Assembly: GCA_049644265.1 (NCBI GenBank)
Contig: JBARRO010000119.1
Coordinates: 1-55,012 of the forward strand
DNA from: JBARRO01 sp049644265
GTDB taxonomy: Bacteria > Bacteroidota > Ignavibacteria > UBA10030
Reading direction: 5' to 3'
DNA length: 55,012 nt
A program made the translations under genes and the position numbers. Within the stretch, counting starts at the first letter, position 1. Each line of letters starts with the position of its first letter. Of the stretch, positions 24,044 to 31,361 are shown piece after piece. The notes under the pieces were generated by a model. It did no database searches and had not been told where the DNA came from. It saw only the letters and a program-made list of their open reading frames with translations.

Positions 24044-25063
24044 TTAGTTCGACCTGACCTTCCACGCTGAGTAGTTCTTGCGAATGTCGTTCAGAACTTC
24101 TTTATCCATCAAGTTGTCCGTCCGAATCCGGACATCGTAGTTCTCCCACCCCATAAAATCGTTCAGAGCTTTCGCCGTTGCGGCGTCGAAGACTCCGTTT
24201 ACGGGACCGGCGTAGAATTGCATGCCTTTATAGGCCTTGTCGTTGAGAATTATTTGAAGCTCCTTACAGATTGCGGCATCGATGGTGATGAGGTTCTTTT
24301 CCTCGGATCTGAAAAAGTAAAGCTTGTGGAGCTCATACAGTCGCTCCAACTCCTGCAGCGGTTTGGGATTGTCATATATGCTGATGTCGATGTAGTCGTC
24401 TGTAGTACCGTCGTAGCTGGCTCCTTTGCGTTTCACCAGAAGCGCTGCAGACTCTTCACCACGCCGATCGCCTCCCGCCTTTCCTCCTGCCACAAGAGCG
24501 GCCACCAGCCGGTCCGCGAGCTGTCCCTTCGTATGGAGAAATGTAGTCGCGAGCGCCTCCACAGTTTCCTTCCCCACCAAAATATTCCCTTGCGCCGTGA
24601 ATCCCTTTCCGGTAATGACCACGCCCTTCCCTCCGTGACTCTCACCCGCAATTCCTCCTGCCCAGTCAAAGCACTCTGTGCCGGTCCAACTTGCCGAATT
24701 TCCTTTCGCATCCACAATTCCAGCCTGACGGGATTGCCTGAGGCTGTCGTTCGCAAGGAGAATCTTCAGGGCCTCCTCCGCAGTTGCTCCGTTGCGCATG
24801 AGACTAAGACCCCGGGAACCGTAGGATACATTCGCGAGAGACTGGGTCGCCACTGCTCCGACTCCTGCTTCTGCCCAGGGCACGACGGGGCGGACGTTGG
24901 GAAATTTTGATTGCACTGCCACACCCACGTCTCCGTTTGCGAGGTCCATTGCGACAATCGAGAACGTTGAGACAAGCGGGTCTTGAGGGAAGGAAGAATG
25001 ACGGCTTATCAGAAGAAAGAACAGAAAAGCCGAGGCGCCAAGAAGAACCCGAAGAATTCTCAT
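24044..25063 (-). CDS. Exported DUF1028 protein with C-terminal peptidoglycan-binding-like domain
   Basis: A 339-aa protein with an N-terminal signal peptide (MRILRVLLGASAFLFFLLIS...). Residues ~28-235 match DUF1028, an Ntn-hydrolase-like fold: STFSIVAMDLANGDVGVAVQSKFP at the start, then VGAVATQSLANVSYG and GNILVG. The last ~80 residues (FDAATAKALNDFMGWENYDVR) resemble the peptidoglycan-binding-like C-terminal part seen in this family. DUF1028 function is unknown; hydrolysis of a cell-wall or amide substrate is only a guess. It lies alone between tdh and rsmB, with 105 bases of unremarkable sequence before rsmB. Confidence 0.82.
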   Translation of the reverse strand: MRILRVLLGASAFLFFLLISRHSSFPQDPLVSTFSIVAMDLANGDVGVAVQSKFPNVRPVVPWAEAGVGAVATQSLANVSYGSRGLSLMRNGATAEEALKILLANDSLRQSRQAGIVDAKGNSASWTGTECFDWAGGIAGESHGGKGVVITGKGFTAQGNILVGKETVEALATTFLHTKGQLADRLVAALVAGGKAGGDRRGEESAALLVKRKGASYDGTTDDYIDISIYDNPKPLQELERLYELHKLYFFRSEEKNLITIDAAICKELQIILNDKAYKGMQFYAGPVNGVFDAATAKALNDFMGWENYDVRIRTDNLMDKEVLNDIRKNYSAWKVRSN

Positions 25064-25168
25064 CGTGCTACCCGGGAGGTGTGGATGGGAAAATACCGGA
25101 ATTGCGACAAGGGATTTTCAGAAAAATGCAGGAGGAATATAACGAGAAAACAGATTGAACTCAAAGAT

Positions 25169-26575
25169 TCAGTTAAGCGGCGCAGCTTGTTTACGCAACC
25201 TGATCGCAAACGATCCGTCCATTGCCTGCTTGTGCGGAAATGTCTCTACGTAGCCCTGTGGCGTGACAAGCTCTCCGGGGAACGGACTGACCGCCTGGGC
25301 AGCGGGCTCGACGGAGAATTCCTGGTGGTCGGCAAGGAACTGCTTTATCAGCCCCAGATTCTCTTCGGGTTCCGTCGTGCAGGTGCTGTACACAAGCACA
25401 CCACCCGGCTTCACAAGCGTGCTCGCATGATGAAGAATGCTTCGCTGCAGCTTGACAAGTTCGACGATATCATCGGAATCTCTCATCCACTTGGCGTCGG
25501 GTTTCTTCGACAAGACGCCAAGCCCTGAGCACGGAGCATCGACGAGCACCCTGTCCGCAGGTGCTGTTTCGACATTCGTGGCGTCGGCTGTCATGAAATG
25601 TGCGTTGGCGATTCCGAGCCGCTGGCACGCTCCTTTAACCAGGTTCAGACGGGTTTCATACCGGTCGACGGCGACAATCTCTCCGACATTCTTCATGAGC
25701 TCGCCGATGAAGGTCGTTTTGCCGCCCGGAGCCGAGCACAGATCGATGACCCGGTCGCCGGGTTTCGGGTCGAGAAGCAATACGGGCAACCCCGCACTTT
25801 CATCCTGCACTGCAAAAAATCCCTGCTGAAACATCGCCGACCCGCCAATGCCCGCCATGTGTTTGACCCGTACAAAATAGTCGATGTAGCGGGAGCGCGA
25901 GTATTGGATCTGGTGCTGGTCGAGGAGAGAAAGGAAATAGTTGAAATCGATCTTCAGCCGGTTCACGCGGAGCGAGAGGTCGGGAATCTGATTGTTTGCA
26001 GCCATGAGTTGCTTTGCCTCATCGTACCCGTATCGTTCAATCCAGCGTTTTGTGAGCCAGTACGGATGCGATTCGACGACGGCAAGATGCCGGACGCGAT
26101 CCTCTGCGGGGTCGGGATAGCGGATATTCTCAAGATTCCGGATGATATTGCGCAGGACGGCATTGACCAGGTCGCCCACCTTCTGACCCCGGAGCCGCTT
26201 GATGAACTCCACCGACTCATTCACCGCTGCCGAATGCGGCACCCGGTCCAGGAAAAGGATCTGGTAGAGCGCCACGCGCAGTGCATTCTTGATGTTCGTT
26301 TCCGCTTTCGTGAAGTTTCCGTGGAAGAACCCGGTGAGGACCCAATCAAGCTTCATTTCCCACCGAACGACGCCGGTGACAATCTCGTTCATGAGCCCCT
26401 TGTCGAGCTCGTTCATCTCGTCACCGCGCATTTCGCCGTCGAGAACCTTGTCCAGGTATGCGTCGGACCGTTCGATTCTGTTGAGAATCTTCACGGCGAT
26501 ACCGCGGGGGCCGGCGTACAGCTTCTCCTTCCCGAGCGGTTCTACCAGGGGGTGCGATGGTTGTGGTTGCGGCAT
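25169..26575 (-). CDS. rsmB: 16S rRNA (cytosine(967)-C5)-methyltransferase
   Basis: RsmB methylates C967 of 16S rRNA using S-adenosylmethionine. The N-terminal NusB-like RNA-binding domain covers ~20-165. The methyltransferase domain shows VIDLCSAPGGKTTFIGEL (SAM loop), VDAPCSGLGVLSKKPD (one catalytic Cys region) and VYSTCTTEPEEN (the nucleophilic Cys). At 468 aa it is slightly longer than E. coli RsmB. The start is uncertain; the first ~20 residues are Pro-rich and poorly conserved. Upstream lies a 9-nt-unit palindrome. Confidence 0.93.
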   Translation of the reverse strand: MPQPQPSHPLVEPLGKEKLYAGPRGIAVKILNRIERSDAYLDKVLDGEMRGDEMNELDKGLMNEIVTGVVRWEMKLDWVLTGFFHGNFTKAETNIKNALRVALYQILFLDRVPHSAAVNESVEFIKRLRGQKVGDLVNAVLRNIIRNLENIRYPDPAEDRVRHLAVVESHPYWLTKRWIERYGYDEAKQLMAANNQIPDLSLRVNRLKIDFNYFLSLLDQHQIQYSRSRYIDYFVRVKHMAGIGGSAMFQQGFFAVQDESAGLPVLLLDPKPGDRVIDLCSAPGGKTTFIGELMKNVGEIVAVDRYETRLNLVKGACQRLGIANAHFMTADATNVETAPADRVLVDAPCSGLGVLSKKPDAKWMRDSDDIVELVKLQRSILHHASTLVKPGGVLVYSTCTTEPEENLGLIKQFLADHQEFSVEPAAQAVSPFPGELVTPQGYVETFPHKQAMDGSFAIRLRKQAAPLN

Positions 26576-26617
26576 TTGATCGGGTTCGTTACTGATTCCT
26601 CTTTACCTAATTCTTTG

Positions 26618-26697
26618 CCCACGGAACACACGGAAGACGCAGAAGAGAAGTAAGTTTCTAACGCTTTATTTTCTCTGCGTCCTCTGCGAGCGGTTTA
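26618..26697. repeat. 9-nt unit imperfect palindrome (CACGGAAGACGCAG type)
   Basis: Left arm 26618-26650 with 9-base steps CACACGGAA, GACGCAGAA. Right arm 26668-26697 is an approximate inverted copy (TTCTCTGCG, TCCTCTGCG). The apex has GAAGTAAGTT (26647-26656), identical to the apex of the 9015 palindrome. It occupies the rsmB-glmU gap and could also act as a weak terminator. Confidence 0.7.
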
Positions 26698-26713
26698 TCT
26701 TCTCTCAGTGTTA

Positions 26714-27988
26714 TCAGCTTGGCATCCCGCGGCGCCTGCGATTTTCACTCGTGAGGTCGAAGATTTTCTTGAAGAGCTTTTCTTCGACGGGCGTCATGGT
26801 GATCTTTCGTCGTGCCATGACGCGTCGCGCAACGTCGATCGCTTTGTCGATATTGTACGTGGTGAACGTTTCACCCGCGGCGCCCCAAGAAAACGACGGG
26901 ACATACTTAGGCGGGAAGCCGAATCCGAAAATATTGCTGCAGACTCCCACCACCGTGCCCGTATTAAACATCGAGTTGATGGCACTCTTGGAGTGATCTC
27001 CCATCGTTAAACCGACGAACTGAAGGCCGGTATCAATCTGTTCGTTTCCGAAGGAGACCTTCACATTGCCGTAATTATTCTTCAGGTCGCTGTTGTTCGT
27101 TCCCGCGCCGAGATTCACCCAGGTGCCGATATAGGAATGTCCGAGGAATCCCGCATGTTGTTTGTTGGAATACCCATGGATGATCGATTCCTCAATCTCG
27201 CCGCCGACTTTGCACACAGGTCCGATGGTTGTGTTCTCATAAATCTGCGCACCCACCTTCACCCATGAGCTGTCCCCGATATACACAGGTCCGATGATCG
27301 TCGACTGGGGTAAAATTCTTGCACTCTTACCGATGTAGATCGGTCCATCTTCAGCGTCCAGAACAACTCCCGGCATCACCGTGGCGCCGTCATCCACAAA
27401 GACATTTTTTTCGCCGAGAATGTAAACACCCTTGTGGATCTTGCCCTTTGATTTCTTCCCCTTCTTCTTCGATCCCACAAGTTTCGCGTAATCCTTCACG
27501 AGATGTTTGCCGTTGTTGTGGACGAGATCCCAAACGTAGGTGACGACCTCAACGCTCGTTCCAACTTTCGGAAGGCCGTCGAAATCGGCCATGGAAAACA
27601 GACCGCTCATTTGTTTCTTCAGCTTCTTCAGGTTGGTCCCGCTGACATATGCCGCCACGACCTGGTCGTCGTTTACGTAGACCACGTCGTTCTTCTGGGC
27701 AAGCGGAATCCTTCGTGCCAGGTTCTCGTCCGCGAGGACACGGCCGTTGATAAACAGGCAGCTGTCTGATGGAACTTCGTTGACCAGTACGCCTGGATTC
27801 TTCAGCCGCATGTAGTCGGACAGATACGTCCGGCAATGGAGGGTTGCCGTCGCATTCGGATATGAAGCGACAATCTTCTCCTTCAGCGACAAAATCCCGC
27901 ATCGCAGATTGTATACAGGACGGAAATACGAAAGCGGGAAAAAATGAGAACTGAGTATGTCTTCGAAGATGCAAATGGTGGATGCCAT
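26714..27988 (-). CDS. Alternative GlmU-type bifunctional UDP-GlcNAc synthesis protein (Bacteroidetes/Chlorobi form)
   Basis: A 424-aa protein of the putative sugar nucleotidyltransferase family that replaces GlmU in Bacteroidetes/Chlorobi. It would acetylate glucosamine-1-P and form UDP-GlcNAc. The N-terminal ~200 residues are a divergent nucleotidyltransferase-like part beginning ICIFEDILSSHFFPLSYFRPVYNLRCG. From ~205 on, hexapeptide repeats give a left-handed beta-helix (GPIYIGKSARILPQSTIIGPVYIG, then IGTWVNLGAGTNNSDLKNNYG). It sits six bases after nagB, and glmM is elsewhere in the window; all three act on glucosamine phosphates. The exact split of activities is inferred from the family. 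Confidence 0.86.
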   Translation of the reverse strand: MASTICIFEDILSSHFFPLSYFRPVYNLRCGILSLKEKIVASYPNATATLHCRTYLSDYMRLKNPGVLVNEVPSDSCLFINGRVLADENLARRIPLAQKNDVVYVNDDQVVAAYVSGTNLKKLKKQMSGLFSMADFDGLPKVGTSVEVVTYVWDLVHNNGKHLVKDYAKLVGSKKKGKKSKGKIHKGVYILGEKNVFVDDGATVMPGVVLDAEDGPIYIGKSARILPQSTIIGPVYIGDSSWVKVGAQIYENTTIGPVCKVGGEIEESIIHGYSNKQHAGFLGHSYIGTWVNLGAGTNNSDLKNNYGNVKVSFGNEQIDTGLQFVGLTMGDHSKSAINSMFNTGTVVGVCSNIFGFGFPPKYVPSFSWGAAGETFTTYNIDKAIDVARRVMARRKITMTPVEEKLFKKIFDLTSENRRRRGMPS

Positions 27989-27994
27989 GGCGGA

Positions 27995-28738
27995 CTATCC
28001 GTTAAATTTGTGCGTCAGTTTGCTTGCTGCGTCCTTATCAACAATCACATATGCTTTTTGATGCATCTGGATGATGGAAGCCGGAACCATGTGCGTGATT
28101 GGTCCCTCAAGGGCGGATTTGATGGCGTCGGCTTTCGAAGTTTTGTTGGCCAGCAGAATGACTTCCTTCGCCTCCATGATCGTGCCAATACCCATCGTGA
28201 TGGCCAACTTCGGCACTTCGGCCATAGTTTTAAAGAACCGGGCGTTGTCCTTCACGGTTTCCTCGGTGAGCGTTTTGATACGGGTTCGTGACCCCAGGGA
28301 CGATCCAGGTTCGTTGAAAGCGATGTGCCCGTTGCCTCCGATCCCGAGGATCTGAAGGTCGATCCCGCCAAAAGCCCTGATTTCTTCTTCATACCAGTGG
28401 CAGTGACCGTCGATGTCGGTCGCCATTCCGTCGGCCACGTGAATAAAGCGCGGATTTACGTCAACAAATTTGAAGAGGTTCTCCCACATGAAATAGTAGT
28501 AACTCTGGTCGTGGGTGCGGGGCAGGCCGATGTATTCGTCAAGGTTGAACGTCGTGACTTTGGCGAAGCTAAGGCCTTCCTCTTTGTGCATCCGAATCAG
28601 TTCTTTGTACAATCCGATTGGCGTGCTGCCTGTTGCGAGGCCGAGGACGAGACTGGGTTTCTTGCGGATTCGGTCGGCGACGATTTTTGCACCCTCACGG
28701 CTCATCTCCTCATAGGAATTCTTGATGATGACTAGCAT
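27995..28738 (-). CDS. nagB: Glucosamine-6-phosphate deaminase
   Basis: NagB converts glucosamine-6-P to fructose-6-P and ammonia. The 247-aa product shows VLGLATGSTPIGLYKELI (substrate loop), FNLDEYIGL, and GIGGNGHIAFNEPGS with the catalytic Asp/His/Glu context. I start at 28738 because AAGGAG lies eight bases upstream and the fold begins with MLVIIKNSYEEMS; earlier in-frame starts overlap the rpmE terminator. It is followed within six bases by the alternative glmU gene. The pair sets the balance between amino-sugar breakdown and cell-wall precursor synthesis. Confidence 0.95.
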   Translation of the reverse strand: MLVIIKNSYEEMSREGAKIVADRIRKKPSLVLGLATGSTPIGLYKELIRMHKEEGLSFAKVTTFNLDEYIGLPRTHDQSYYYFMWENLFKFVDVNPRFIHVADGMATDIDGHCHWYEEEIRAFGGIDLQILGIGGNGHIAFNEPGSSLGSRTRIKTLTEETVKDNARFFKTMAEVPKLAITMGIGTIMEAKEVILLANKTSKADAIKSALEGPITHMVPASIIQMHQKAYVIVDKDAASKLTHKFNG

Positions 28739-28793
28739 TGCGGTCTCCTTGGCAAGTAAGAAGGGTAGTGACGGGGGAAGATACATCTCCGCA

Positions 28794-28830
28794 CAAAAAA
28801 AAAGCGGAATGCATGATTCACACATTCCGC
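28794..28830 (-). terminator. Rho-independent terminator after rpmE
   Basis: On the minus strand an 8-bp perfect stem GCGGAATG/CATTCCGC (28830-28823 with 28811-28804), then about nine T residues (28803-28794). It separates rpmE from nagB. Confidence 0.92.
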
Positions 28831-28852
28831 TTGTTTCAACATCCTATTCGTC

Positions 28853-29083
28853 TTAGGCTCCTGCTGTCGCTGCCGGCGCCTCTTTCTTTTTTGCGTATTT
28901 CCTGTTGAACCGTTCAATGCGGCCCGCAGAGTCGACAAGCTTTTGCTTTCCCGTATAGAACGGATGGCAATTGGAGCAGATTTCAACGTGCAGATTGCCA
29001 ATGGTTGAACGCGTTTCGAACGTGTTTCCGCAAACGCAGGTAACGACTGATCGCTTATACGCTGGATGAATTCCCGGTTTCAT
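28853..29083 (-). CDS. rpmE: Large ribosomal subunit protein bL31, zinc-binding type
   Basis: bL31 bridges the two ribosomal subunits. The 76-aa protein begins MKPGIHPAYK and holds the zinc cysteines in VTCVCGNTF and ICSNCHPFYTG. The usual bL31 motif is followed by a Lys/Ala-rich tail. Such C+ forms release zinc and may be swapped for C- forms during zinc shortage. The ATG has a strong AAGGAG. A good promoter (29123-29151) and terminator (28794-28830) make it a single-gene transcript. Confidence 0.96.
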   Translation of the reverse strand: MKPGIHPAYKRSVVTCVCGNTFETRSTIGNLHVEICSNCHPFYTGKQKLVDSAGRIERFNRKYAKKKEAPAATAGA

Positions 29084-29122
29084 GACACTCCTTAAGGTTT
29101 TGCTGTTCTAAACTTGTCATTT

Positions 29123-29151
29123 AATATAATAAATTGACCCGACATTCGCAA
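29123..29151 (-). promoter_or_regulatory. Sigma-70-like promoter for rpmE
   Basis: Minus strand: TTGCGA (29151-29146), 17-base spacer, TATATT (29128-29123), 39 bases before the rpmE start. Confidence 0.6.
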
Positions 29152-29300
29152 TCCGGGAGTTGCGGGATTTTTTGACCGAAATCGACGATTTCAAGGACGG
29201 CACAGCGAATGCCGAAAATTCACTATTTGTTCTCGTCGACTTCTAATGGTCGGAGTGAAGAACAGAATGATTCCCTCTCATCTGCTTTGTGACCAGAGGG

Positions 29301-29369
29301 CCTGCTTTGCGTCCTTTGCGGTTGTCTCTCATCAAGGCAAACCGCAGAGGGCATCAAGAACGCCGCAAA
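29301..29369. repeat. 9-nt unit imperfect palindrome (TTTGCG type)
   Basis: Left arm: TGCTTTGCG, TCCTTTGCG, GTTG. Right arm: AACCGCAGAGGGCATCAAG... and CGCCGCAAA, an approximate inverted copy. It belongs to the same class as those at 9015, 26618, 36431 and 50508 and lies directly upstream of the porQ promoter. Confidence 0.6.
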
Positions 29370-29379
29370 TGTGCCTTTC

Positions 29380-29408
29380 TTGAAATTCACTCCTTTATTG
29401 GCTAGATT
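29380..29408 (+). promoter_or_regulatory. Promoter of porQ, predicted to give a leaderless mRNA
   Basis: TTGAAA (29380-29385), exact 17-base spacer, TAGATT (29403-29408). The ATGs at 29413 and 29416 are four and seven bases after the -10 box, where transcription should begin. There is no Shine-Dalgarno between the -10 box and the start. Confidence 0.55.
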
Positions 29409-29412
29409 AAAA

Positions 29413-30345
29413 ATGATGAAAAAGATTCTTGTTCTGGTCCTCCTCTCTACTTCATCTCTTCACGCACAGAAGAGCACGTATGATTTTCTCCGCCTCGACA
29501 TGAATGCGCGTGCAGCAGGTCTGAACGGCAGCTTTGTCTCGATGACGGATGATCCGAACGTTCTCTTCTATAACCCCGCAGCACTCACGACGGTGACCAT
29601 CCCGAGAGTATCCGTCAGTTACTTCAAGCACCTCCTCGATGTCAACGCCGGCAGTCTCGCGTTTGCCCAGTATGCGGAAGGAATCGGCAACTTCGGGATC
29701 GGCATAAGCTACATCGACTATGGCGCCTTTACACAGACGGATGCGGCAATGAACGAGCTGGGATCATTTGGAGCAAACGAGCTGGCAATTGTAGGAGGAA
29801 TCGGAGCTGAAATTGACGAGGCGACTACTTACGGCTTCAATGTAAAATTCATCTATTCTTCCATCGGAGACTACCGCTCATCAGCGCTTGCCATAGATGC
29901 CGGCATTCTCTACCAGATTCCGTCCGAAAACCTTACAGTCGGGGCGAGCCTGCTCAACCTGGGAAGGCAACTCAGCACGTATGCGGGCCTTCAGGAATCC
30001 CTGCCGACAGACCTCAAAGTAGGCATCACCAAACGACCGGAGCATCTGCCGGTACTCCTCAATCTCGATCTTCACAAGTTGAACGAATCGCAGGACAACT
30101 TCTTCGACCGATTTAAGGCGTTTTCATTCGGAGCGGAATTCCTTATGAGCGAATCATTTCGGCTCCGTCTCGGTTACAGCAACGAGCAGCGACGCGAGCT
30201 GAAGTTGGGGACAAGTCAGGGGCTTGCGGGGTTTTCACTCGGCGGCGGACTTGTGCTGCAGGACTATCTCATCGACTACGCGTTCAATTCCTACGGAAAG
30301 ATCGGGGGGCTGCATAGGATATCGGTGGGGATGAGGTTTCAATGA
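29413..30345 (+). CDS. porQ: PorV/PorQ-family outer-membrane beta-barrel protein
   Basis: A 310-aa outer-membrane protein of the PorV/PorQ family, which belongs to the type IX secretion machinery of FCB bacteria. A signal peptide is visible (KKILVLVLLSTSSLHAQ). The mature protein starts STYDFLRLDMNARAAGLNGS and MTDDPNVLFYNPAAL, the family hallmark, followed by alternating amphipathic strands and a C-terminal aromatic residue (GMRF). ATG 29413 is directly followed by a second ATG at 29416. No ribosome site is present, in line with leaderless transcription. The stop codon lies inside a heptamer array. PorQ versus PorV is not certain. Confidence 0.82.
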   Translation: MMKKILVLVLLSTSSLHAQKSTYDFLRLDMNARAAGLNGSFVSMTDDPNVLFYNPAALTTVTIPRVSVSYFKHLLDVNAGSLAFAQYAEGIGNFGIGISYIDYGAFTQTDAAMNELGSFGANELAIVGGIGAEIDEATTYGFNVKFIYSSIGDYRSSALAIDAGILYQIPSENLTVGASLLNLGRQLSTYAGLQESLPTDLKVGITKRPEHLPVLLNLDLHKLNESQDNFFDRFKAFSFGAEFLMSESFRLRLGYSNEQRRELKLGTSQGLAGFSLGGGLVLQDYLIDYAFNSYGKIGGLHRISVGMRFQ

Positions 30346-30388
30346 GCAATGAGCAATGGGCAATGAGGAATGAGTGGTGAGTAGTGCT
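30340..30388. repeat. 7-nt unit array, CAATGAG type, overlapping the porQ stop
   Basis: Seven consecutive 7-base units: CAATGAG twice, CAATGGG, CAATGAG, then GAATGAG, TGGTGAG and TAGTGCT. The first unit contains the last codon (CAA) and stop (TGA) of porQ. On the other strand the units match the array at the hslU start (GCAATGA). Confidence 0.85.
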
Positions 30389-30428
30389 TCCCCGCAGCGG
30401 AGAAGGCGGGAGTGGTGAGTGGTTAATT

Positions 30429-30489
30429 GCCTGCCCCTGCCTACCGGTCTACGACTCTATCGAGTCGAAGACTCGTGGAGCAGGCAGGC
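30429..30489. repeat. Nested hairpin in porQ-ZIP gap
   Basis: Outer arms GCCTGCC (30429-30435) and GGCAGGC (30483-30489) enclose an inner 6-bp stem CGACTC/GAGTCG (30452-30457, 30462-30467). It lies between two heptamer arrays and is not followed by a T run, so it is not an obvious terminator. Confidence 0.5.
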
Positions 30490-30531
30490 GCCGTGCTTCA
30501 TCTTTTGGCGGGGTGAGTGGGTTCAATGTCC

Positions 30532-30608
30532 AGTTTCTAGTTTCGAGTTTCTGGTTCTTAGCTTCTTCCTCCTGGCTTCTGAATTCTGACTCCTGAATTC
30601 TGACTCCT
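30532..30608. repeat. 7-nt unit array, AGTTTCT to GACTCCT
   Basis: Eleven consecutive 7-base units that change gradually: AGTTTCT, AGTTTCG, then GGTTCTT, AGCTTCT, and finally GAATTCT, GACTCCT repeated. It ends three bases from the ZIP-gene stop at 30612. It is the longest and most regular heptamer array in the window. Confidence 0.88.
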
Positions 30609-30611
30609 GCT

Positions 30612-31361
30612 TCACCTCCCCACAAATCCTTCCAGAACCTTCTCGCTCAAGTAAAACAACAACATCCCTCCGAATACCAGGATGGGCGGAAGACGGCTCT
30701 CTGTCTTATTGATCTCCGGTATCAGGTCGCTAGCCCCCACATACACCAGGGTTCCTGCCGAGAACGCGAAGGCGCTTCCGACGAGCCGAGCGTCCACGTT
30801 CTCAAGCACAAACACCGATCCGGCGCCAAGAACGGTTGCCACGCCAATTCCGATTGCCGCATACAGGACTTTCCTTCGGGAAAAACCTGCGGTGAGCATG
30901 ATCGACCCGATCGTGAGACCTTCGGGGAATTTGTGGAGGAGGACAGCAATAAAGACGAGGAGGCCGACGTAGTAGTTGAACTGCATGCCGACGGAAATGG
31001 ACAGACCATCAAAAAAGGCGTGGATGAACAATCCTGAGAATGCAGATAAACTCGCAATTCTCGAAACCATGACGTCGGGATGCGTCTCTTCCCCGAAATG
31101 CAGATGGCCAACAACGGTGTGCTCAAAAAAGTGGATTGTTGCGAATCCCGCCAGGACATACCAGGCCGCGGAATCGCCAAGGGTTGAAAAACTCGCCGGA
31201 ATCAGTCTAAGAAACACAAGAGCAAGAATAAACCCGGCACCGAGTGCAAGCAGCGTCTCCTGCATACGCCGTGGCCAGGTTCCTCTGGACACAATAAGAA
31301 CACCACCGAGAATCTCGGCGAGCGCAGCCGCAAGGCCAAAAAGAAGTATCTCTGTCTTCAT
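30612..31361 (-). CDS. ZIP-family divalent metal transporter
   Basis: A 249-aa inner-membrane protein with about eight hydrophobic segments, importing Zn2+ or other divalent metals. The two metal-site helices are present: HAFFDG (H114, D118) and HKFPEG (H143, E147). A His-rich loop (HTVVGHLHFGEETH) precedes them. It overlaps the upstream TPR gene by four bases (ATGA), so the two are translationally coupled. The stop borders a heptamer array. Metal specificity cannot be read from the sequence. Confidence 0.88.
   Translation of the reverse strand: MKTEILLFGLAAALAEILGGVLIVSRGTWPRRMQETLLALGAGFILALVFLRLIPASFSTLGDSAAWYVLAGFATIHFFEHTVVGHLHFGEETHPDVMVSRIASLSAFSGLFIHAFFDGLSISVGMQFNYYVGLLVFIAVLLHKFPEGLTIGSIMLTAGFSRRKVLYAAIGIGVATVLGAGSVFVLENVDARLVGSAFAFSAGTLVYVGASDLIPEINKTESRLPPILVFGGMLLFYLSEKVLEGFVGR

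Larger units (their letters stand above)
29084..29412. other. 329-base gap between rpmE and porQ
   Basis: It contains the rpmE promoter and ribosome site at its left end, a 9-nt-unit palindrome (29301-29369) and the porQ promoter (29380-29408). Between about 29155 and 29300 I see no gene, hairpin or repeat. Confidence 0.6.

Noticed and set aside
25598..26653. Plus-strand open frame opposite rsmB
   Set aside because: rsmB motifs are complete on the minus strand, and the antisense product has no motif.
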